Below are positions 1 through 6,833 of a stretch of 8,744 nt of DNA, one piece after another. The notes beneath the pieces were generated by a model that had not been told where the DNA came from, did not search any database, and saw nothing but the letters and a program-made list of their open reading frames with translations. The stretch spans positions 1 through 8,744 of the forward strand of contig DNXM01000105.1 in assembly GCA_003505905.1 (NCBI GenBank), written 5' to 3'. The translations under genes were made by a program, and so were the position numbers. This stretch comes from Oscillospiraceae bacterium. Its GTDB lineage: Bacteria > Bacillota > Clostridia > Oscillospirales > Acutalibacteraceae. Numbering within the stretch: position 1 is the stretch's first letter; every line of letters starts with the position of its first letter.

Positions 1-363
1 ATCCCCGTCAGCGAGGACGAGGGCATGATCGCCGCCGCGGAATCGGGCGTGCTCACGCTCGACAAGCTCGAGGCGATGACCTGCGTGTGCTCCGTCGGCC
101 TCGATATGATCGCCGTGCCCGGTGACACCCCCGCCGAGACCATCTCCGCCATCATCGCGGACGAGGCCGCCATCGGCATGGTCAACAGCAAAACCACGGC
201 GGTGCGTGTTATTCCCGCCATCGGCAAAAGGGTCGGTGACGAATTGGACTTCGGCGGCTTGCTCGGCGGCGGACCCGTGATGCCCGTGAGCACCGTTTCA
301 CCGCAAAAATTCATTCATAGGGGCGGTCGCATTCCCGCTCCGATTCAGAGCTTGAAAAACTAA
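1..363 (+). CDS. UPF0210 / DUF711 (PFL family) protein, C-terminal 120 residues only
   Basis: The reading frame is open from base 1, so this is the 3' end of a gene that begins left of the window. About 120 residues of a protein that usually has roughly 450 are present. The C-terminus is typical of the family: a glycine-rich [12 protein letters not shown] stretch followed by a [13 protein letters not shown] end. The molecular function is not established; the family is cytosolic, and its gene often sits beside an ACT-domain (UPF0237) gene, which would lie outside this window. GC content is very high for the window (42 of 60 bases in both 1-60 and 121-180). Third-position GC falls from 19/20 codons at 1-60 to 16/20 at 241-300 and 11/20 at 301-360. 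No terminator hairpin with a T-run is seen after the stop. The family call is firm; any functional role is not. Confidence 0.88.
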   Translation: MPVSEDEGMIAAAESGVLTLDKLEAMTCVCSVGLDMIAVPGDTPAETISAIIADEAAIGMVNSKTTAVRVIPAIGKRVGDELDFGGLLGGGPVMPVSTVSPQKFIHRGGRIPAPIQSLKN

Positions 364-384
364 ATCTAAAATAAAATATAAGAA

Positions 385-389
385 AGGAG
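385..389 (+). promoter_or_regulatory. Strong Shine-Dalgarno (AGGAG) far upstream of the aldolase start
   Basis: AGGAG is the only good anti-16S match before the gene that starts at 425, but it lies 35 nt from that ATG, far beyond the usual 5-10 nt. The intervening bases include a perfect hairpin (390-410). If the hairpin forms, only about 14 unpaired nt separate the Shine-Dalgarno and hairpin base from the ATG. The alternative user of this site is the ATG at 392, but that spacing is only 2 nt. Confidence 0.5.
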
Positions 390-410
390 CAATGCGGATT
401 TACCGCATTG
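390..410 (+). promoter_or_regulatory. Perfect 8-bp hairpin in the leader of the aldolase gene
   Basis: CAATGCGG (390-397) is exactly complementary to CCGCATTG (403-410), with a 5-nt loop ATTTA. It begins one base after the AGGAG and is followed by an unpaired stretch up to the ATG at 425. No T-run follows, so it is not an intrinsic terminator. Its position suggests a structured spacer that brings the ribosome binding site closer to the start, or a switch that exposes or hides the mini-ORF start at 392. The inverted repeat is seen directly; the role is inferred. Confidence 0.55.
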
Positions 411-418
411 ATTGGTAA
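392..418 (+). other. Possible 8-codon leader ORF (MRIYRIDW)
   Basis: ATG 392 opens a frame of eight codons ending in TAA at 416-418, six bases before the aldolase ATG and in the same frame. It overlaps the whole hairpin, so translating it would melt the stem. AGGAG sits only 2 nt upstream, which is too close for efficient initiation. It could be a leader peptide allowing re-initiation at 425, or simply chance within the hairpin sequence. No homology is possible at this length. Confidence 0.2.
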
Positions 419-424
419 CACAAC

Positions 425-2050
425 ATGGGAAATCGAATTCAAATTCTCGACTGTACGCTCCGTGACGGTGCCTATATCGTCAACTCCAAATTCGGAACGG
501 CTGCCATTAAAGGCATCATTAACAAAATGCAGGATGCCAACATCGAAATTGTGGAATGCGGTTGGCTGAAGGATGCTCCGCATCAACCCGGTACTTCTTT
601 CTTTCATCTTCCGCAGGATGTTGAGCCGTATATTGTTTCTAAAAAGAAAAACACAGCCTATGTCGCCATGATTGACTGGGATCGCTACAACTTGGACAAT
701 CTTCCGCCCTACGACGGAAAATCCATTGATGCCATCCGTGTGGTGTTCCCCTGCAACAAATTCCGTGAAGGCATTGCTCTGGGCAAAGTCATCAAAGCCA
801 AGGGCTATCAGGTCTTTTTCCAAGCCGCCAACACCTTGGGCTACAGCGACGATGGCTTGGTCGAGCTTGCCGAAGAAATCAACCGTGCCAAACCCGTTTC
901 TCTTTCGGTTGTTGATACCTTCGGTGCAATGTTCAGCGATGATTTGCAGCGCATTGTCGCTATTCTCGACAAGCATTTGGACAATGACATCAAATTGGGA
1001 TTCCACTCCCACAACAACCAACAGCTTTCCTTCGCTCTTACCATGCAGTTTGTGGAAATGCTGTTGAAAACCGACCGAAAAATCATTGTAGATGCAAGTC
1101 TTTGCGGTATGGGACGCGGTGCAGGCAACGCAACCACCGAGCTGGTCGCCAACTACCTCAACCGCAAACAGTGCGGCAACTATGACATGAATGTCATTTT
1201 GGACGCCATTGATATGTATATGGGCGAGTTCATTCAAAACTACGAATGGGGCTACTCCACGCCGTACTTCATCTCGGGTATGTACTGCGCTCATGTCAAC
1301 AACATTGCCTATTTGCAGCAAAACCACCGCACCAACGCCGTGGATATGCGCAACATCATCGGCTCCCTTTCCGAGAGCGACCGCAAAAAATACGACTACG
1401 ATTTGCTTGAACAAAAATATGTTGACTACAGCAGTAAAATCGTTGACGATTCCCAAGCCATTTGCTCCCTGCGCAATTCGTTCGGCGAGCGTGAAATCCT
1501 GTTGGTTTTGCCCGGCAAGTCCGTTTCCTGCCAAAAAGAAAAAATTCAAAAATACATTGCCGAGAAAAAGCCGATTGTCATCGGCGTTAACGCCATCATT
1601 GACGGATACGACTACGATTATCTGTTTTTCAGCAACAGCATCCGCTATGATTTCGCCCGTGAAATCTACGGTGAAAAAATGGGTAAAATCAAAAAAATCA
1701 TCACTTCAAATGTCAAAACGCAGGGCGATGAAGATGAAATCATCGTCAACTTCAACCTCACCATCAAGCGTGGCTGGATGCACTTTGACAATTCCGGCAT
1801 CATGTGCCTTCGCCTGCTCAACCGCTTGAATTCCTCCGATGTTTCTTTGGCGGGATTTGACGGATTTGAGAACGAATATTCCGAAAGCTATGCCGACCTT
1901 TCCCTGCCGCACATCAACCCCGGCACCGAATGGGACGAGCTGAATAACGAAATCAACGAAATGTTTGTTGACTTCAAAAAATCCACGGCAGACTGCATGA
2001 ACATCCGCTTCATCACGGAAAGTCTGTTCAACAAAGGAACGGAGAACTGA
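425..2050 (+). CDS. HMGL-like (DRE-TIM) aldolase with an unassigned C-terminal domain
   Basis: This 541-residue protein opens directly into a DRE-TIM metallolyase barrel, the fold of HMG-CoA lyase and 4-hydroxy-2-oxovalerate aldolase. Visible motifs are TLRDG (residues 11-15, with R13 and metal ligand D14), VVDTFGAM (D164), GFHSHNN (H194 and H196 as metal ligands) and a glycine-rich GMGRGAGN. The expected chemistry is metal-dependent aldol cleavage or condensation of a 2-oxo acid. Where DmpG-type aldolases carry a His two residues after the RDG glycine, this one has Y17. The barrel ends near residue 300. The remaining ~240 residues are not part of the lyase; they contain an LLVLPGKS segment near 360 and a DYDYLFFSN segment that look like a Rossmann-type alpha/beta domain, which I cannot name. 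The start is forced: an in-frame stop lies at 416 and the barrel begins at residue 5. The ThDP-enzyme gene follows after 3 nt. Similar pairs occur in surface-polysaccharide loci. Leucine is largely TTG, unlike the genes from 3899 onward. Confidence 0.83.
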   Translation: MGNRIQILDCTLRDGAYIVNSKFGTAAIKGIINKMQDANIEIVECGWLKDAPHQPGTSFFHLPQDVEPYIVSKKKNTAYVAMIDWDRYNLDNLPPYDGKSIDAIRVVFPCNKFREGIALGKVIKAKGYQVFFQAANTLGYSDDGLVELAEEINRAKPVSLSVVDTFGAMFSDDLQRIVAILDKHLDNDIKLGFHSHNNQQLSFALTMQFVEMLLKTDRKIIVDASLCGMGRGAGNATTELVANYLNRKQCGNYDMNVILDAIDMYMGEFIQNYEWGYSTPYFISGMYCAHVNNIAYLQQNHRTNAVDMRNIIGSLSESDRKKYDYDLLEQKYVDYSSKIVDDSQAICSLRNSFGEREILLVLPGKSVSCQKEKIQKYIAEKKPIVIGVNAIIDGYDYDYLFFSNSIRYDFAREIYGEKMGKIKKIITSNVKTQGDEDEIIVNFNLTIKRGWMHFDNSGIMCLRLLNRLNSSDVSLAGFDGFENEYSESYADLSLPHINPGTEWDELNNEINEMFVDFKKSTADCMNIRFITESLFNKGTEN

Positions 2051-2053
2051 ACC

Positions 2054-3856
2054 ATGATTAAATTATCCGATTATGTCATCAAGGTGTTGGAAGAAAGCAC
2101 AGGTGCCGCCCATATGTTTATGCTCCCCGGCGGCGGAGCCATGCACTTGAACGATTCTTTGGGCAAGAGTGAAAAAATCAAATTCATCTGCTGTCAGCAT
2201 GAGCAGGCCTGCTCCATTGCGGCAGAGGCTTACGCAAGAGTCAACAACGAAATCGGCTTGCTGATGGTCACCACAGGCCCCGGCGGAACAAACGCATTGA
2301 CGGGCGTTGCCGGCGCTTATTTGGAATCGACCCCCATGTTCGTGGTTTCGGGTCAGGTCAAGCGTTTGGATATGATTAACAACCAGGGTATCCGCCAGCA
2401 GGGTATGCAGGAGCTTGACATTGTGTCCGTGGTAAAATCCATCACAAAATATGCCGCCTTGGTTGACGACCCGCAAAAAATTCGCTATCACATGGAGCGT
2501 GCGCTCTACGAAGCTACGCATGGCAGAAAAGGTCCCGTTTGGTTGGATATTCCGTTGGATGTTCAGGCAACGATGATTGACGAAGACAGCTTGGAGGGTT
2601 ACACGCCCGAGCCGGAAAAGAAAAACGAAAACACGGAAGCCGAAGTACTTAAAGTAATTGAGCTGCTCAACCGTGCCGAGCGTCCCGTTATTTTGGCAGG
2701 CAACGGCATTCGCCACGCAAACGCAATCGGCGACTTTGAAAAGCTGCTTGCCGTGCTGAATATCCCCGTCTTGACCACTTGGAACGGCATTGATTTGATT
2801 GAGGAAGAGAATCCGCTTTACTTCGGTCGTCCGGGCGGTTTGGGTCACCGCTATGCCAACTTCATTCAGCAAAACTCCGATTTGTTCCTGAGCATCGGTG
2901 CAAGGCTGAATCTGCTTCAGACAGGCTACAACTTTGACGGCTTTGCAAGAGGAGCCACCAAAGTAATGGTGGATTTGGACGAAAACGAGCTGAAGAAAAT
3001 CAATGTGCGCCCCGATTTGCCGATTTGCGCTGACGCAGGCGAGTTTATTCGTCTGCTGCTCAAGCACAGCGACAAAATCCAAGCAAAAAACCGTGAGAGT
3101 TGGTTTGAATACTGCCGCCGCATGAAAGAAAAATATCCGCTCATTCTGCAATCATACCGTGACCAGAAAGAGGGCGTAAACACCTATTGCCTGTTGGAAA
3201 CCATTTCCAAGCACATGACCGCCGATGACATTTATGTTTCGGGCAGCTCGGGCAGCTGTATTGATGTATCCATGCAGACCTTCCAAGTCAAGAAGGGACA
3301 GCGTGTGTTCTGCACCAAGGGTCTTGCTTCCATGGGCTACGGATTCCCCTCTGCCATCGGTGCCTGCTTGGCAGGCGGCAAAAAGAAGACGGTCGGTGTC
3401 AATGGTGACGGCGGTTTCTCGATGAATATTCAGGAGTTGGAAACCCTGCGCCGCTTGAACTTACCCGTGAAGATGTTCGTGCTGTGCAACGGCGGTTACG
3501 GTGCCATCAAAGCCACCCAAACCAATTTGTTTGCTGGTCATTTGGTTGCGTGCGACAATTCTTCGGATTTGTCCCTGCCCCGTGTAGCAAAAATCGCACA
3601 AGCTTACGACATCAAGACCTTTGTCATTGACTCCAACGCAGAGCTTGACAAGCAGGTCAAAGCCGTGCTTGACTATGACGGCCCCGTCATTTGTGAAGTA
3701 CACACACCCATCGGCTTGACGGCAATGCCCAAGCAGGTTTCCTACAAGCGCAAAGACGGTCAGATGGAATCCAAGCCGTTGGAATATATGAATCCGCCCA
3801 TTTCCGATGAAGAAATGAAGGAAAATATGATTATTCCGCTGTTCAAGGAGCAGTAA
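2054..3856 (+). CDS. Thiamine-diphosphate-dependent enzyme, acetolactate synthase large-subunit-like
   Basis: This 600-residue protein has the full three-domain layout of the acetolactate synthase/pyruvate oxidase family. The N-terminal pyrimidine-binding domain (about 1-170) holds the catalytic glutamate E50 in a QHEQ motif and a TTGPGGTNALTG loop. A central domain (about 195-330) contains GARLNLLQTG and VDLDENEL. The C-terminal pyrophosphate domain (about 375-560) carries GDG (451-453) and the metal-ligand asparagine N479 in a CNGGYG motif, where acetolactate synthases usually read NN. It should decarboxylate a 2-oxo acid and pass the carbanion to an acceptor, in the cytosol. No regulatory-subunit or ilv gene is adjacent, so a branched-chain amino acid role is not favoured. 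Pairing with an aldolase suggests a specialised carboligase, as YerE-type enzymes are in branched sugar synthesis; this is inference. GGAG at 2041-2044 lies inside the aldolase gene, 9 nt before the ATG, implying coupled translation. TTG is the dominant leucine codon, as in its partner. Confidence 0.87.
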   Translation: MIKLSDYVIKVLEESTGAAHMFMLPGGGAMHLNDSLGKSEKIKFICCQHEQACSIAAEAYARVNNEIGLLMVTTGPGGTNALTGVAGAYLESTPMFVVSGQVKRLDMINNQGIRQQGMQELDIVSVVKSITKYAALVDDPQKIRYHMERALYEATHGRKGPVWLDIPLDVQATMIDEDSLEGYTPEPEKKNENTEAEVLKVIELLNRAERPVILAGNGIRHANAIGDFEKLLAVLNIPVLTTWNGIDLIEEENPLYFGRPGGLGHRYANFIQQNSDLFLSIGARLNLLQTGYNFDGFARGATKVMVDLDENELKKINVRPDLPICADAGEFIRLLLKHSDKIQAKNRESWFEYCRRMKEKYPLILQSYRDQKEGVNTYCLLETISKHMTADDIYVSGSSGSCIDVSMQTFQVKKGQRVFCTKGLASMGYGFPSAIGACLAGGKKKTVGVNGDGGFSMNIQELETLRRLNLPVKMFVLCNGGYGAIKATQTNLFAGHLVACDNSSDLSLPRVAKIAQAYDIKTFVIDSNAELDKQVKAVLDYDGPVICEVHTPIGLTAMPKQVSYKRKDGQMESKPLEYMNPPISDEEMKENMIIPLFKEQ

Positions 3857-3898
3857 TTCTATATTAAACAATTCAGCAAACAAAGGTGATAAATACTT

Positions 3899-4990
3899 AT
3901 GAAACTCGGTATTGTAGGTCTTCCGAATGTCGGAAAAAGCACACTTTTCAATGCAATTACGAATACGAACGTAGAAGCGGAAAACTATCCGTTCTGCACG
4001 ATTGAGCCGAACGTAGGCGTTGTTCCCGTTCCCGACGAACGTCTTGACGTTCTCGCAAAAATGTACAATCCCGAAAAAATCACACCCGCAATTATAGAAT
4101 TTGTAGATATTGCAGGTCTTGTAAGAGGTGCGTCGAAGGGCGAAGGCTTAGGCAACAAATTTCTTTCTCATATCCGTGAAGTCGATGCAATCGTTCACGT
4201 CGTCCGTTGCTTTGACGATGACAATATTGTTCACGTCGACGGCTCCGTTGACCCGATAAGAGATATTGAAACAATAAATTTAGAGCTTGCTTTTGCCGAT
4301 ATGGAAACAGCCGATAAACTGCTCCTTAAGGCACAGAAAAGCATGAAATCCGATAAAAAATACGAAGCGGAGGCAAACGTTTTTGAGCGTGCGAAAAAAG
4401 CTCTCGAAGACGGCAAAATGCTCCGTTCGATAGATTTTAACGATGACGAAAAGCAGATTCTCAAGCAGGGAAGCTTCCTCACGTTGAAGCCTGTAATTTA
4501 CGCAGCAAATATGTCGGACGGCGATTTTGCGGACAGAGAACACAATAAATATTATGAAGAAGTAAGCAAATATGCCGCAGATGAAGGCTCCGAGCTTCTG
4601 CCTATCTGTGCAAGTTTGGAAAAAGATATTTCCGAGCTTTCCGAAGAGGATAAACTCGTATTTTTAGAGGAAATCGGACTTAAAGAAAGCGGACTTTCAC
4701 GTCTTATCAAGGCGTCATATTCGCTTTTGGGTCTTATCAGCTATCTTACGGCAGGTCAGCCCGAGGTTCGTGCGTGGACTATTGAAAGAGGTACGAAAGC
4801 ACCGCAGGCAGCCGGAAAAATTCACAGTGACTTTGAAAAAGGCTTTATCCGTGCTGAGGTTGTCGCTTACGATGACCTGATTGCGTGCGGCTCTATGACT
4901 GCGGCAAAGGAAAAAGGTCTTGTCAGAAGCGAAGGAAAAACATACGAAATGAAGGACGGAGACATCGTTCTTTTCAGATTTAATGTGTAA
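3899..4990 (+). CDS. ychF: Obg-like ATPase/GTPase YchF
   Basis: YchF is a ribosome-associated P-loop nucleotide hydrolase of the TRAFAC/Obg group, linked to translation and stress responses and, unusually, preferring ATP. The 363-residue length is standard. The Walker A motif GLPNVGKST is at residues 7-15 and the switch II DIAG at 70-73, followed by the YchF signature LVRGASKGEGLGNKFL. The G4 position, which gives nucleotide specificity, reads NMSD (204-207) rather than NKxD, as expected for the non-GTP-specific YchF group. A coiled-coil-like helical insert lies around 130-190. The TGS domain occupies the C-terminus (about 280-361), ending in MKDGDIVLFRFNV. AGGTG at 3884-3888 lies 10 nt before the ATG. 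The gene is 42 nt downstream of the ThDP enzyme gene, with no visible terminator or convincing promoter between them, but codon usage changes here (CTT/CTC for leucine, lower GC). The SGNH-PurD gene starts 16 nt after the stop. Confidence 0.97.
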   Translation: MKLGIVGLPNVGKSTLFNAITNTNVEAENYPFCTIEPNVGVVPVPDERLDVLAKMYNPEKITPAIIEFVDIAGLVRGASKGEGLGNKFLSHIREVDAIVHVVRCFDDDNIVHVDGSVDPIRDIETINLELAFADMETADKLLLKAQKSMKSDKKYEAEANVFERAKKALEDGKMLRSIDFNDDEKQILKQGSFLTLKPVIYAANMSDGDFADREHNKYYEEVSKYAADEGSELLPICASLEKDISELSEEDKLVFLEEIGLKESGLSRLIKASYSLLGLISYLTAGQPEVRAWTIERGTKAPQAAGKIHSDFEKGFIRAEVVAYDDLIACGSMTAAKEKGLVRSEGKTYEMKDGDIVLFRFNV

Positions 4991-5006
4991 TTACGGAGTG
5001 CCGAAT

Positions 5007-6833
5007 ATGAAAAACATAGTTTTTATAGGTAACAGTTTAACGGGCGAAGCACAGCTTCCCGAACAGGTAGGCGAGCTTCTCAAGGAAAACGGCAAAGAAA
5101 TGAACGTTCAGACACATCTTATGTACGGTCGCTGCCTTGCCGAGCATGAAGCTAAATTTGCGGAAGGTGAGTTTAAGAACGAACTTGCCGAAGCCGATAT
5201 TGTCGTTTTGCAGGAATGGGGTACGGAGTATATGCGTACCGTCGGTTCCGTCCGCAGAATAGTCGAAAGAATAAATCCGAACGCACAAATTTACTATTTT
5301 ATGACCGAATGGGATATTGACAGAAGCCGTGTCCGTGAACTTCGTGATATTAATATTTCGTTTATTCCCGCTGGTTACGTTCACGAACGTGTAATTGACG
5401 GTAATTTTTACGATTACGACGACCTTCATAAACCCGATGACTATCATCCGAATGCGGTTTACGGTTCGATTTCCGCAGCTGTTTTATATACCGTTCTTTT
5501 CGGATTCCCCGAAAAATGCACCGATGATATAAAGAAGCTTAAAAATATTATCGAAGAAGAAGTTGAGATTCAGAAAAATCTCAAGTCGGTTCTCGTTGTC
5601 GGCGGCGGCGGACGTGAGCACGCAATTATTAAAACTCTCGCACTTTCACGCCGTGTAGGTATAATGTATGCCGCACCCGGTAACGGAGGCACGGAAAAAG
5701 ACGATGTTATCAACGTTCCGCTTAAAGCAACCGACGTTGACGGCGTTGTTGATTACGCAAAGAAAAACAAAATAGATATGGTTATGGTTGCACCCGATGA
5801 CCCGCTTATGCTCGGTATGGTTGATGCACTTGAAGCAAACGGAATCCGTGCATTCGGTCCCCGTAAAAATGCGGCTATAATCGAAGGCAGTAAGGTTTTC
5901 TCAAAGCAGTTAATGAAAAAATACGGTATTCCGACAGCCGATTTCGAAGTCTTCAACGATTACGAAAAGGCTTGCGAATACGTTAAAAAGCACGGTGCTC
6001 CGATTGTCGTTAAAGCCGACGGTCTCGCACTCGGTAAGGGTGTTGTCGTTGCACAGACAGTCGACGAAGCACTTGAAGCACTTAAAGATATTATGTGCAA
6101 TAAAATTTTCGGCGAATCCGGTGCAAATGTAGTTCTCGAAGAATGTCTGACGGGCCGTGAAATTTCCGTTCTTGCGTTTACTGACGGCAAAACGATTCGT
6201 CCGATGGTTTCCGCACAGGACCACAAACGTGCTTACGACGGCAACAAAGGACCGAACACCGGGGGAATGGGCACAATAGCACCGAGCCCGGCATATACGA
6301 AAGCAGTCGAAAAGGAATGTATCGAAAAAATATTCCTTCCGACGGTCAATGCAATGAATGCCGAGGGACGCACCTTTAAGGGCGTTATCTATTTCGGACT
6401 TATGCTTACGGAAAAAGGCGTTAATGTCATCGAATATAACGCACGCTTCGGCGACCCCGAAACACAGGTCGTTCTGCCTCTTCTCGACGGCGATTTGTTT
6501 GAAATAATGAACGACGTTATTGACGAAAAGCTTGAAAATACAAAAATTAATTGGTTTGATATGTCTGCCGTTTGCGTTGTCATGGCTTCGGGAGGCTATC
6601 CGAAAAATTACGTCAAGGGCTACGAAATCAGTATGCCCGACGAAATGTCATCAACAGTTTACCATGCCGGCACACAGATGAAGGACGGCAAACTCGTAAC
6701 CTCGGGCGGACGTGTACTCGGTGTTACGGCTATCGGTGAATCGATAAAAGAAGCGGCTGCGGATGCGTATAACGACGTTAAGAAAATAACGTTTAAGGAC
6801 GCATTCTACCGCAAGGACATCGGAAAAGTATGA
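5007..6833 (+). CDS. purD: SGNH-hydrolase domain fused to phosphoribosylamine-glycine ligase (PurD)
   Basis: This 608-residue protein has two domains. Residues 1-165 form an SGNH/GDSL-type hydrolase: GNS with nucleophile S10, a G41-R42 block II, LQEWG with Q69-E70 at block III, and D144-D-Y-H147 as the DxxH dyad, followed by a helix typical of the fold. It resembles DUF4886-like members and has no signal peptide, so it is cytosolic. A charged helical linker (about 166-193) leads into a complete PurD of about 415 residues, which makes glycinamide ribonucleotide from phosphoribosylamine, glycine and ATP (purine synthesis step 2). Visible PurD motifs are GGGGREH (199-205), PGNGG, APDDPL, the ATP-grasp VKADGLALGKG, GPNTGGMG, and the metal-binding EYNARFGDPE (476-485). 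I chose ATG 5007 because GGAG (4995-4998) sits 8 nt upstream; ATG 4983, overlapping the ychF stop, lacks such a site. No in-frame ATG, GTG or TTG lies at the PurD boundary, so both parts must be one polypeptide. The hydrolase substrate is unknown. Confidence 0.92.
   Translation: MKNIVFIGNSLTGEAQLPEQVGELLKENGKEMNVQTHLMYGRCLAEHEAKFAEGEFKNELAEADIVVLQEWGTEYMRTVGSVRRIVERINPNAQIYYFMTEWDIDRSRVRELRDINISFIPAGYVHERVIDGNFYDYDDLHKPDDYHPNAVYGSISAAVLYTVLFGFPEKCTDDIKKLKNIIEEEVEIQKNLKSVLVVGGGGREHAIIKTLALSRRVGIMYAAPGNGGTEKDDVINVPLKATDVDGVVDYAKKNKIDMVMVAPDDPLMLGMVDALEANGIRAFGPRKNAAIIEGSKVFSKQLMKKYGIPTADFEVFNDYEKACEYVKKHGAPIVVKADGLALGKGVVVAQTVDEALEALKDIMCNKIFGESGANVVLEECLTGREISVLAFTDGKTIRPMVSAQDHKRAYDGNKGPNTGGMGTIAPSPAYTKAVEKECIEKIFLPTVNAMNAEGRTFKGVIYFGLMLTEKGVNVIEYNARFGDPETQVVLPLLDGDLFEIMNDVIDEKLENTKINWFDMSAVCVVMASGGYPKNYVKGYEISMPDEMSSTVYHAGTQMKDGKLVTSGGRVLGVTAIGESIKEAAADAYNDVKKITFKDAFYRKDIGKV

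Noticed and set aside
352..382. Possible promoter TTGAAA (352-357) with TATAAG (377-382)
   Set aside because: The spacer is 19 nt and both hexamers are imperfect; transcription would start at or after the AGGAG at 385-389, removing the only ribosome binding site.
311..1549. A 412-codon open frame on the - strand opposite the aldolase gene
   Set aside because: It lies entirely opposite a gene with clear catalytic motifs, its translation shows no recognisable domain, and long antisense frames are expected when TTG, GAA and AAA codons dominate the sense strand.
2063..3151. A 362-codon open frame on the - strand opposite the ThDP enzyme
   Set aside because: Same reasons; the sense strand encodes a full ThDP enzyme with its conserved motifs.
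3857..3898. Promoter or terminator between the ThDP enzyme gene and ychF
   Set aside because: The 42-nt gap has no stem-loop with T-run, and no -35 match lies at a proper distance from the TATATT at 3860-3865.
4983..5006. Upstream ATG for the SGNH-PurD gene, adding 8 residues
   Set aside because: It overlaps the ychF stop, lacks a good Shine-Dalgarno, and the extra residues precede the first beta strand of the SGNH fold; ATG 5007 has GGAG at 8 nt.
5378..5391. ACGTTC/GAACGT inverted repeat inside the SGNH region
   Set aside because: It is only 6 bp within coding sequence, explained by common Val/Glu/Arg codons, with no regulatory context.
5560..5600. A separate purD start between the two domains
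   Set aside because: No in-frame ATG, GTG or TTG occurs near the boundary, and the next in-frame ATG falls after the essential GGGGREH loop.
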